Positions 1-5,396 are shown, counted from the first letter of the stretch. The stretch: DNA of 7,444 nucleotides from Cyanobacteria bacterium M_surface_7_m2_037 (GCA_016882585.1 VGPP01000078.1:1-7444); one strand, 5' to 3'. Notes: generated by a model from the letters alone, not told the origin. Numbers and translations are program-made.

Positions 1-353
1 GGCAGCCCTTTGATCGCATCCCAATTGAGCTTGAGGCCGGTGGCCACCACGAGGGCGTCGTAGGTGAGGGTCTGGCCGCCGCTGGTGCTCACGCTGTTGT
101 GGTCAGGATCGAAGCCGGCCACGGCCTCGCGGATCCAGGTGACGCCCGCTGGAATCAGATCCGCTTCCTGGCGGCGGGTCTGGGCCACGGTGAACACACC
201 ACCGCCCACCAGCGTCCAACCCGGTTGGTAGTAGTGCTCGCTGGAGGGCTCGAGGATCGCCACATCCAGGCTGGGGCGGAAGCGCTTGAGGCGCGCGGCC
301 ACGGTGATGCCGCCCGCACCACCGCCCACGATCAACACCTGGTGATGACCCAT
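1..353 (-). CDS. sqr: Sulfide:quinone oxidoreductase-like FAD enzyme, N-terminal part (cut by window edge)
   Basis: The first 117 residues are visible and the reading frame is open to the window edge. A Rossmann FAD-binding motif VGGGAGG lies at residues 9-15 (GxGxxG), with the acidic residue of strand 2 at E35. It is followed by HYYQPGWTLVGGG (residues 40-52) and later YDALVVATG. The HxYQPxWTLVGxG block is characteristic of type II sulfide:quinone oxidoreductases, including mitochondrial SQR. These oxidise sulfide and pass electrons to membrane quinone. The catalytic cysteines and C-terminal membrane-binding part lie outside the window, so the substrate is not proven. A related NDH-2-like dehydrogenase is the main alternative. 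ATG at 353 is the only start in frame, because a stop (TAG at 386-384) precedes it. The gene is divergent from rubrerythrin, with 146 bp between start codons. Confidence 0.82.
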   Translation of the reverse strand, partial: MGHHQVLIVGGGAGGITVAARLKRFRPSLDVAILEPSSEHYYQPGWTLVGGGVFTVAQTRRQEADLIPAGVTWIREAVAGFDPDHNSVSTSGGQTLTYDALVVATGLKLNWDAIKGL

Positions 354-499
354 GACCCTGGGATTTGAAGAGCTGTCCCAGATCTAACCAGAGCTGACGC
401 AGCTGACCACGCCTGGAGCTTCATCGAAGTCGTACCGACTCCGCTTAAGACAAGTTATGCTTCCACCAGCACACACGCATTCCGCAAACGCTCCCATCC
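354..499. promoter_or_regulatory. Divergent promoter region between SQR-like gene and rubrerythrin
   Basis: This 146-bp spacer must hold the start signals of both divergent genes. For the plus strand the best -10-like hexamer I see is TATGCT (456-461), with no convincing -35 at the right distance. On the minus strand TTGTCT (454-449) could be a -35, but no good -10 follows it. A single CTTAAG half-site (443-448) is not repeated, so it is not called a Pho box. No riboswitch or terminator-like hairpin was seen. Confidence 0.35.
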
Positions 500-1213
500 A
501 TGGATCTCTCCAAACCCGCCACGCAGGCCAACCTCGAAGCCGCCTTCGGCGGCGAAAGCATGGCCAATCGCAAATACCTGTTTTTCGCTGATGTGGCCAG
601 GCAGATCGGGAACCGTGAGCTGGCCAAGCTCTTCCGCGATACCGCCACTCAGGAAACCGAGCACGCCTTTGCCCACTTCCGGCTGATGCACCCAGAGCTC
701 GTCGTCGACGATCCCGACAGCCTCAGCGATGCACAAAAGCAGGCCGTGCTGAGCCGCTGCCTGGAGCTGGCGATTGAGGGCGAAACCTACGAGTACACAA
801 CGATGTACCCCGAATTCGCCGCCCAGGCCCGCGCCGACCGCGACAGCGGCGCCGAAGCGGAATTCAACGAGCAGATCAGCGAATCCCAGGAGCACGCCGG
901 CATCTTCCGCACCGCGGCCCACAACTTCGGCCTGCTCACCCCTGTGGAGCACCACCACGCCGATCGCTACAGCGTTGCCCTCGAGGCGCTGCAGGGCAAA
1001 GGCACAGCCGGCGAAACCAACGAGCCGCTGAGCGGCCTGTGGATCTGCAAGGTGTGTGGCGTGATCTACGACCCCGCCGTGGGCGACCCCGACTCAGGCA
1101 TCGCAGCCGGCACCGCCTTTGAAGCCATCCCCGACGACTGGAGCTGCCCGATCTGCGGCACCAGCAAGGCGCACTTCATCCCGTACCACCCGGCGGAGCT
1201 CAAGGCCGCCTGA
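500..1213 (+). CDS. rbr: Rubrerythrin with C-terminal rubredoxin domain
   Basis: This is a 237-aa cytoplasmic non-haem di-iron protein. The family reduces hydrogen peroxide using electrons passed through a rubredoxin centre. The ferritin-like four-helix domain spans about residues 5-160. Expected iron ligands are E19 (AAFGGES), E52 and H55 (QETEH), and E95 and E98 (GETYE). The last ligand region reads ESQEH (128-132), giving H132. A rubredoxin domain occupies about 178-230, with two CxxC knuckles at C183/C186 and C216/C219 and the classical PDDWSCPICG sequence. That is the full-length rubredoxin fold rather than the shortened one of Desulfovibrio rubrerythrin. The ATG at 500 starts right before the conserved N-terminal helix; no clear Shine-Dalgarno site is present. 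Together with the divergent SQR-like gene it suggests redox or peroxide defence, but co-regulation is inference. Confidence 0.93.
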   Translation: MDLSKPATQANLEAAFGGESMANRKYLFFADVARQIGNRELAKLFRDTATQETEHAFAHFRLMHPELVVDDPDSLSDAQKQAVLSRCLELAIEGETYEYTTMYPEFAAQARADRDSGAEAEFNEQISESQEHAGIFRTAAHNFGLLTPVEHHHADRYSVALEALQGKGTAGETNEPLSGLWICKVCGVIYDPAVGDPDSGIAAGTAFEAIPDDWSCPICGTSKAHFIPYHPAELKAA

Positions 1214-1242
1214 TGCCATCGAGGGGCTGGTGCACAACACAA

Positions 1243-1272
1243 GCACGACAGCCCCAAGCGGCTTTAGTGTGC
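1243..1272 (+). terminator. Weak imperfect hairpin after rubrerythrin
   Basis: About 30 bp downstream of the rubrerythrin stop, GCAC (1243-1246) and AGCC (1250-1253) can pair with GGCT (1260-1263) and GTGC (1269-1272). The loop is 6 bases and the internal loop is asymmetric. Only three T residues follow the inner stem. It could be a transcription terminator or mRNA end structure, but the stem is short and this is a tentative call. Confidence 0.22.
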
Positions 1273-1294
1273 GTTCCAGCACAGAACGAGCGGC

Positions 1295-1502
1295 ATGAGC
1301 GCCGATCTCTCCCCCTCTGGCGAGGGCACACCTCGCGAAGCCGGCTCCAGCACCCACACCTCGCGAAGCCGGCTCCAGCACCAGCCTCAAATGGGGCCAG
1401 AACGGTGAACTCTCTCCGGTGGACCTTCAGCGGGTGCTGGAGCGGCTCACCGACCCGGCCCTCACCCAGTGCAGCCTCCAGCCGGATGCTCACGCCGACT
1501 GA
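1295..1502 (+). pseudogene. Small protein gene frameshifted by a 28-bp tandem duplication
   Basis: An ATG at 1295 opens a frame that encodes 37 residues and stops at 1406-1408. The frame turns to unlike-protein sequence exactly at the second copy of a 28-bp tandem repeat. Removing one copy (1355-1382) restores one continuous frame of 59 residues ending at TGA 1500-1502. Its C-terminal half contains LSPVDLQRVLERLTDPALTQ, with strongly GC-rich third codon positions typical of real genes here. The downstream half has no start codon of its own: its frame is closed by TGA at 1296 and has no ATG, GTG or TTG before 1383. I do not recognise the protein. It is probably cytosolic with a short amphipathic helix. 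It lies between rubrerythrin and phoB on the same strand. It may be a true pseudogene, a reversible (phase-variable) gene, or a sequencing or assembly error. Confidence 0.6.
1327..1382. repeat. Perfect 28-bp tandem duplication
   Basis: Bases 1327-1354 and 1355-1382 are identical, head to tail, with no spacer. The core contains CTCGCGAAGCCGGCTCC, which includes two palindromes, TCGCGA and AGCCGGCT. The unit length is not a multiple of three, so it shifts the frame of the small gene it lies in. Two adjacent copies without spacers rule out a CRISPR array. Replication slippage is the likely origin. Confidence 0.95.
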
Positions 1503-1547
1503 CGTCTGGTATCGGGCAACACAAGGGTTCACGCCCAGAATTGAGGG

Positions 1548-2252
1548 ATGAATCAGGTTGACGACGCCACCCCCACCACCCGGCTGCTGGTGGTGGAGGA
1601 CGACGACACCATCCGCGAAACCGTGGCTGAAGCCCTGGAGATGGAGGGCTTCGCCGTAACGGCCGCCACCAACGGCCGCAGCGCCTGGGACCTGCTCAGC
1701 CGCGACAGCTTTGATCTGGTGGTGCTCGATCTGATGCTGCCGGGCATCAACGGTCTCGATCTCTGCCGCCAGCTGCGCCAGGGCAGCACCCCGCCGCTGA
1801 TCCTGGTGGTGAGTGCCCGCGACACCGAAACCGATCGGGTGCTCGGGCTTGAAGTGGGCGCCGACGATTACCTGATCAAGCCCTTTGGCATGCGTGAACT
1901 GGTGGCCCGCTGCCGGGCCCTGCTGCGCCGCCAGCGCACGCCCCTGCCCACCACCAGCAGTCTCGAGCATCTCGATCTGCTGCTCTACCCCGGTGAATGC
2001 CGGGTGACCCGCGATGGCATCGACATCCGCCTTTCGCCGAAGGAATACAAGCTGCTCGAGCTGTTCATGCAGAACCCGCGCCGGGTGTGGAGCCGCGAGC
2101 AACTGATCGAGCAGGTGTGGGGCGTGGATTACATCGGCGACAGCAAAACGGTGGATGTGCACATTCGCTGGTTGCGCGAAAAGATCGAAGACGACCCCTC
2201 CAATCCCGCCAAGTTGGTCACCGTGCGCGGTTTCGGCTATCGCTTCGGCTAA
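1548..2252 (+). CDS. phoB: PhoB/SphR-type response regulator (OmpR family), phosphate response
   Basis: This 234-aa regulator has an N-terminal receiver domain (about 11-128) and a C-terminal OmpR/PhoB winged-helix domain (about 137-234). Receiver residues are all present: acidic pocket E17-D18-D19, phospho-acceptor D61 (VVLDLMLPG), switch S89, Y108 and K111 (YLIKPFG). The effector domain has SPKEYKLLELF, the recognition-helix region DSKTVDVHIRWLREKIE and the wing VTVRGFGYRFG. When phosphorylated, such proteins bind tandem repeats near promoters of phosphate-scavenging genes. Assignment to phosphate rests on similarity to PhoB/SphR and on the paired kinase and neighbours; another OmpR-type role such as RpaB-like is less likely with a dedicated kinase adjacent. 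GAGGG sits directly before ATG 1548. The stop is only 3 bp from phoR, so the two form an operon. No TTAAC repeats are visible upstream, so autoregulation is not evident. Confidence 0.88.
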   Translation: MNQVDDATPTTRLLVVEDDDTIRETVAEALEMEGFAVTAATNGRSAWDLLSRDSFDLVVLDLMLPGINGLDLCRQLRQGSTPPLILVVSARDTETDRVLGLEVGADDYLIKPFGMRELVARCRALLRRQRTPLPTTSSLEHLDLLLYPGECRVTRDGIDIRLSPKEYKLLELFMQNPRRVWSREQLIEQVWGVDYIGDSKTVDVHIRWLREKIEDDPSNPAKLVTVRGFGYRFG

Positions 2253-2255
2253 CGG

Positions 2256-3410
2256 GTGAGCAAGGAAACCGCCCTGGCTCTGTTGATCGGTGCTGCCGCA
2301 GGCGGCAGTGTGGGGTGGTGGCTGCGCCGCCGGCCGCGCTTGCAGCGGCGCCGGCGGCGCAGCCAAAAACCCCTCGATCCACCTGAGGCCCAGTTGCGCG
2401 CCTGGATGGAGGAGGTGCCGCAGGGATGGTTGCTGCTCAATGGCGACAACCGCATCGCCGCCCTGAACACCCGCGCCGAACTGCTGCTCGAGCTCGAGGA
2501 TTCCAGCCTGGCGCTACGGGGTGAGCCCTTTGCGCTGCTGGATCCTTCTGATGAACTGCTGCATCTGGTGAATCTGGCGCGCGACAAGGGCATGCCCCAG
2601 CGCGGCTCCTGGCCGCTGCGCACCAGCAACCTTGATGTGCGCGTGATGCCCGGCGATGACGGCTGGGTGGCTGTGGTGCTGCAGGGGCGCAATCCGCTGG
2701 AAAGCCAGCTGGAGCGCCAGGAGCAATGGGTGAGCGATGTGGCCCATGAGCTGAAAACACCGCTCACCGCCCTGCGGCTGGTGGGTGACAGCCTTGCCCT
2801 CAAGGCCGAAGGGCGGCAGGCGGTGCTGGTGCAGCGGCTGCAGCGGGAACTGGAACGGCTGCAGGTGCTGGTGAGCGACCTGCTCGATCTCTCGCGCCTC
2901 GACAACACCCCCTTCACAGAAGCAAGCCCGCAGGCCGCAGTGGATCCCGAGGCGCTCCTGAGCCGGGTGTGGACGATGTTGGAGCCGCTGGCCCTGGAGC
3001 GGGGTGTGCAGCTGCGGGTGAACGCGGCGCACCAGGAGCGCGAAGCAGGGCCGCAGCTCGCGGCGATCGATCCGGCCCGCTTTCACCAGGCCCTGCTCAA
3101 CCTGCTCGACAACGCCCTGCGCTACAGCCCCGATCAAGCCAGCATCGAGGTGGAGATCTGTGCCCGCAACCGCTGGTGCATGGTGTCGGTGCGGGACCAC
3201 GGACCGGGCCTGAGCGACACGGATCTGGAGCGCATGTTCCAGCGCTTCTACCGGGGCGACCCCGCCCGCGCCCGTTCCCCACGCAGCGGCAGCGGCCTGG
3301 GCCTGGCGATCGTGCAGCAGATCGCGCTGTCGCAAGGGGGGATGGTGCGGGCCAGCAATCACCCCGATGGCGGCGCGCTGCTCGAATTACTCGTGCCGCG
3401 CGCCGCCTGA
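2256..3410 (+). CDS. phoR: PhoR/SphS-type sensor histidine kinase
   Basis: This 384-aa kinase starts at GTG 2256, 3 bp after the phoB stop, implying translational coupling. One hydrophobic N-terminal segment (about 5-22) is followed by an arginine-rich stretch (24-35). It is therefore probably membrane-anchored with no periplasmic sensor domain, as in cyanobacterial SphS. Residues about 45-145 resemble a PAS-like region. The dimerisation/phospho-acceptor domain holds H164 in DVAHELKTPL. The ATPase domain shows the N box LLNLLDNALRYS (N286), the G1 box DHGPGL (314-319), the F box around MFQRFYRG and the G2 box GSGLGLA (345-351). All catalytic motifs are intact. The kinase is expected to phosphorylate the PhoB product on D61 during phosphate shortage and to receive input from the Pst/PhoU system, which is not in this window. 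It is convergent with the Crp-type regulator, with 4 bp between stop codons. Confidence 0.88.
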   Translation: MSKETALALLIGAAAGGSVGWWLRRRPRLQRRRRRSQKPLDPPEAQLRAWMEEVPQGWLLLNGDNRIAALNTRAELLLELEDSSLALRGEPFALLDPSDELLHLVNLARDKGMPQRGSWPLRTSNLDVRVMPGDDGWVAVVLQGRNPLESQLERQEQWVSDVAHELKTPLTALRLVGDSLALKAEGRQAVLVQRLQRELERLQVLVSDLLDLSRLDNTPFTEASPQAAVDPEALLSRVWTMLEPLALERGVQLRVNAAHQEREAGPQLAAIDPARFHQALLNLLDNALRYSPDQASIEVEICARNRWCMVSVRDHGPGLSDTDLERMFQRFYRGDPARARSPRSGSGLGLAIVQQIALSQGGMVRASNHPDGGALLELLVPRAA

Positions 3411-3414
3411 ACCC

Positions 3415-4035
3415 TCAGCCCCGGGGCAGGTGGCTCACCACCAGCTGGCGCTGCTCATCGAGCTGCAACCAGCCTTCCTCCCGCAGCAGGCCGAGCACGC
3501 GGGTCACGGTGACGCGCGTGGTGCTCAGGGCATTAGCGATGTCCTGATGGGTGAGGCGAAGGTTGAGCAGCAGACCCTGCTCACAGGGCTGGCCGTAATC
3601 CTGAGCCAGCAGCTCGAGGAAACCGCGCACCCGCTCCTCGATGCGCCGCAGACCCAGCAGCGCGATCAGTGCTTCCGACTGACGCATGCGGCTGGTCATC
3701 GCCCGCACGAGCGTGACGGCGAGATGGGGCGTGGCTTCGATCTCGTCCATCGGCAGACAGAGCAGATCGCTGTCGCCGATGGTGGTGGCTTCGTAGAGAT
3801 CAATGTTGGTGAGGGGTTCACCAAAGATCTCGTTGGGGCCGGCCAGGCCGAGCAGCAGATCGTCGCCCTGCTCATTCATGCAGCTGAGCTTGACCATGCC
3901 GCGGGTGACGAGCCACACGTGATTACGCAGCAGGGGAACCTTGCTGCCGGCGCCGAGATGCACAAGATCACGGCGCTGATACACCTCTTCCAGCGAGCTG
4001 CGAAGACCCTGCTGACCACTTGGTGTGTAAACCAT
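3415..4035 (-). CDS. ptrA: Crp/Fnr-family transcription regulator, NtcA/PtrA-like
   Basis: This is a 206-aa regulator from the chosen ATG at 4035 (an in-frame ATG at 4080 would give 221 aa). An N-terminal cyclic-nucleotide-binding-type beta barrel contains GLAGPNEIFGEPL. In place of the cAMP-contacting RxAT motif it has YEATT, so cAMP binding is doubtful, as for NtcA. The C-terminal HTH reads LTHQDIANALSTTRVTVTRV, which closely resembles the NtcA recognition helix region. PtrA of marine picocyanobacteria is a Crp-family regulator acting downstream of PhoBR in the phosphate response. The gene's position next to phoBR and its Pho-box-like upstream repeats support that name, but it could be another NtcA paralogue. 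The later start is chosen because a promoter (TTGCTC/CATACA) would place transcription start near 4059, downstream of the ATG at 4080. It follows the CHAD gene on the same strand after 89 bp. Confidence 0.75.
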   Translation of the reverse strand: MVYTPSGQQGLRSSLEEVYQRRDLVHLGAGSKVPLLRNHVWLVTRGMVKLSCMNEQGDDLLLGLAGPNEIFGEPLTNIDLYEATTIGDSDLLCLPMDEIEATPHLAVTLVRAMTSRMRQSEALIALLGLRRIEERVRGFLELLAQDYGQPCEQGLLLNLRLTHQDIANALSTTRVTVTRVLGLLREEGWLQLDEQRQLVVSHLPRG

Positions 4036-4065
4036 CGAGCTGTTGTGCCGACGGGACCCGCGGAC

Positions 4066-4094
4066 TGTATGGAGCATCACCAGCGCTTGAGCAA
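4066..4094 (-). promoter_or_regulatory. Putative promoter of the PtrA-like regulator
   Basis: On the minus strand TTGCTC (4094-4089) and CATACA (4071-4066) are separated by 17 bp. They lie just downstream of the Pho-box-like repeats. The -35 matches the consensus at only 3 of 6 positions, which suits a promoter needing an activator. The predicted transcription start near 4059 leaves a leader of about 24 bases before ATG 4035. Confidence 0.4.
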
Positions 4095-4099
4095 AGCTC

Positions 4100-4129
4100 G
4101 GGTAGAGGCACGGTTAAGGCTGGGTTAGG
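4100..4129 (-). promoter_or_regulatory. Pho-box-like triple repeat upstream of the PtrA-like gene
   Basis: Read on the minus strand, three 8-bp units, CCTAACCC, CTTAACCG and CTCTACCC, are each separated by exactly 3 bases, an 11-bp period. This matches the published layout of cyanobacterial Pho boxes (three PyTTAAPyPy(T/A) units with 3-bp spacers). The third unit is the weakest. The site overlaps the stop codon of the CHAD gene (4127-4125) and ends 5 bp before the proposed -35. It is the expected place for PhoB to activate this regulator. Confidence 0.58.
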
Positions 4130-5042
4130 TGTTGAGCTGAAGCTGCAACAGCTGCTGGCGACCTGCGGGGGAGCGCAGCTCACCGGACGCCTCGAGCCAG
4201 CGCAACCAGGCCTGATCGCGGGCTTCACAGATCAGGCTGCAGAGAACCGGGAGTGCGGCATCGTGCCGTTCCTCGAGCAGGCGCTCGAGGGTGAGCACCA
4301 ACACCCGCAGATCCTGCAGATCTCCCAGGGCCGTTTGCATGCGCTTGAACTGCAACAGCCAGGGCTGAAAGACCTCAGGGGCAAGAGCGCTGAGGTTGGC
4401 CAGGCCGTAGCGGGCCCGTTTGATCCGGCGCCGCAGCTGATGGAGGGCCATCGCGCCATCGGGCTCATGGGGCCGCTCCACCCACCAGCCCGGGAGGGTG
4501 AAGACTCCAGCCAACACCACCTGCTGGAATTGCGGGAACCAAGCTGCCATCGGCTCTTCGCCCATGGCCGTGAAGGCCGGCTCTCGCAACCAGAGCTGCA
4601 GCCGCGCCAGCAATTTGAGGTAGCGGCGCCCCTTAAGCGTGTCGGTTGTGATCGCGAAGGCCAGCTTGCGCTCACGCTTGAGCTGCTTGAGCAGCTTGCG
4701 CAAGGAGGCCTGTTCCCGCTCCGGCAGCAAGGGCAGCCAGTGCTGGTCAAGGCGGTGGCGCATCACATCGAGATCACGGCTGAGCCCCAGATCGGAGCCG
4801 ATCCGGGCCAGGCGCTGCGCCGAAACCTGTTCAGGCAGAACCAGCGCCGCCGCAAATTGCTCCACCGTGCTGCGCAGCTGGCGGCAGCACACCCGCATCT
4901 GATGCAAGGGCTCAGGATCGCGATCAGCGAGCACATCGAGCTGCAGAGCCACCAATCGACGCGCCCGCTGCTCGAGCAACGATGCGGCAAAAGAGCCACA
5001 AGATTCGGTGCTTACAGGTGTTGATCGATCCAGATCACCCAC
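4125..5042 (-). CDS. CHAD-domain protein (polyphosphate-associated family)
   Basis: This is a 305-aa soluble helical protein. CHAD domains have two repeats, each with a conserved His/Arg-rich helix. Here the first is LHQMRVCCRQLRST (H47, R50, R54, R57) and the second LHQLRRRIKRARYGL (H201, R204-R206, K208, R209, R211). Each is followed by a conserved LG-x-D segment: LGLSRDLDVMRHRL (85-98) and LGDLQDLRVLVL (239-250). These basic surfaces bind inorganic polyphosphate, and CHAD proteins localise to polyphosphate granules in several bacteria. No CYTH/triphosphatase domain is fused. There is no signal peptide or membrane segment. The start is GTG at 5042; the first 17 residues are not conserved-looking, so a later start is possible. 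Pho-box-like repeats lie 38 bp upstream and the PtrA-like gene follows 89 bp downstream, so a role in phosphate storage under PhoB control is a reasonable inference. Confidence 0.85.
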   Translation of the reverse strand: MGDLDRSTPVSTESCGSFAASLLEQRARRLVALQLDVLADRDPEPLHQMRVCCRQLRSTVEQFAAALVLPEQVSAQRLARIGSDLGLSRDLDVMRHRLDQHWLPLLPEREQASLRKLLKQLKRERKLAFAITTDTLKGRRYLKLLARLQLWLREPAFTAMGEEPMAAWFPQFQQVVLAGVFTLPGWWVERPHEPDGAMALHQLRRRIKRARYGLANLSALAPEVFQPWLLQFKRMQTALGDLQDLRVLVLTLERLLEERHDAALPVLCSLICEARDQAWLRWLEASGELRSPAGRQQLLQLQLNT

Positions 5043-5080
5043 AGGGCAACAGCGAAAGGCTCACTCTGAACACATCGGGG

Positions 5081-5107
5081 AGGTTAAGGAGTTAAGGGGT
5101 GGTTATG
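5081..5107 (-). promoter_or_regulatory. Pho-box-like repeats between CHAD gene and divergent 71-aa ORF
   Basis: On the minus strand the units CATAACCA (5107-5100), CTTAACTC (5096-5089) and CTTAACCT (5088-5081) follow each other. The first two are 11 bp apart, as in cyanobacterial Pho boxes. The last two are directly abutted (8-bp period), which is unusual. The cluster lies 38 bp upstream of the CHAD start and 53 bp upstream of the divergent small ORF, so it could serve either or both. I see no strong -10 hexamer for CHAD; for the plus strand TGCTACGTT (5131-5139) is a possible extended -10. Confidence 0.5.
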
Positions 5108-5160
5108 GATTCGGAGTGAGGCGGAAGCACTGCTACGTTCCTTGGAAAAAGTCTTCCTGC

Positions 5161-5376
5161 GTGAAGCTGTCTACACTGACCAACTGCAGCGCAGCATTGC
5201 TGCGCCAAAAGGAACACCTGCTTTGCCTCAATCAACAGGAGGCCTTGATGCTGTTCAGCCTGCTTCAGGCCGCTTCACGCCACGAGCCAACCCGCCGAAC
5301 GATCCTCAGCAGCGGCGATTACAGGCAATTCCATCGCCAACTCAGCCATTCTCTGGCTCAATGCATAGCCGGTTAA
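5161..5376 (+). CDS. Small hypothetical protein (71 aa)
   Basis: A frame starting at GTG 5161 encodes 71 residues with a leucine/glutamine-rich helix (ALLRQKEHLLCLNQQEALML) and ends TAA at 5374-5376. Roughly two thirds of third codon positions are G or C, higher than in the competing plus-strand frame from TTG 5142, which is Pro/Ser-rich and looks like a shadow. The open frame extends upstream to 5008, but that part runs antisense through the CHAD start and the Pho-box-like repeats, so the later start is preferred. The product is predicted to be mostly helical and soluble, with no membrane segment. I do not recognise the family. Its position beside a possible bidirectional Pho box suggests, without proving, phosphate control. 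It is convergent with the 62-aa ORF. Confidence 0.5.
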   Translation: MKLSTLTNCSAALLRQKEHLLCLNQQEALMLFSLLQAASRHEPTRRTILSSGDYRQFHRQLSHSLAQCIAG

Positions 5377-5379
5377 ATC

Positions 5380-5396
5380 AGCCGCGGCCTGCGGTT
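5380..5396. terminator. Short GC hairpin between convergent small genes
   Basis: CCGC (5382-5385) pairs with GCGG (5391-5394) around a 5-base loop, extended by a G-T and an A-T pair. It fills the 19-bp gap between the two convergent stop codons, where a shared terminator would be expected. There is no real T-tract on either strand, so the assignment is weak. Confidence 0.33.

Noticed and set aside
99..368. 89-codon plus-strand frame
   Set aside because: It lies opposite the SQR-like N-terminus, whose FAD motif and HYYQPGWTLVGGG block make the minus frame clear.
440..465. CTTAAGAC followed by TTATGCTT as a Pho box before rubrerythrin
   Set aside because: Only one unit resembles the consensus, and the second lacks TTAA. 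There is no third unit, and no functional reason links it to phosphate.
1327..1382. Possible CRISPR or regulatory iteron array
   Set aside because: There are only two units, directly abutting and with no spacers. A simple tandem duplication explains it.
1503..1547. Pho box or strong promoter just before phoB
   Set aside because: No TTAAC-type units occur. TATCGG (1510-1515) is only a weak -10 with no matching -35.
1200..2366. 388-codon open frame on the minus strand
   Set aside because: It runs antisense through the intact phoB frame, which has complete receiver and winged-helix motifs. Its His/Gln/Ala-rich translation is typical of a GC-rich shadow.
2514..3362. 282-codon minus-strand frame
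   Set aside because: It is antisense to phoR, whose H, N, G1 and G2 boxes are all intact. The composition is shadow-like.
3367..4128. 253-codon plus-strand frame
   Set aside because: It is antisense to the NtcA/PtrA-like gene and would overlap the end of phoR.
4020..5024. 334-codon plus-strand frame
   Set aside because: It is antisense to the CHAD gene, which has both conserved His/Arg helices. The translation has no recognisable domain.
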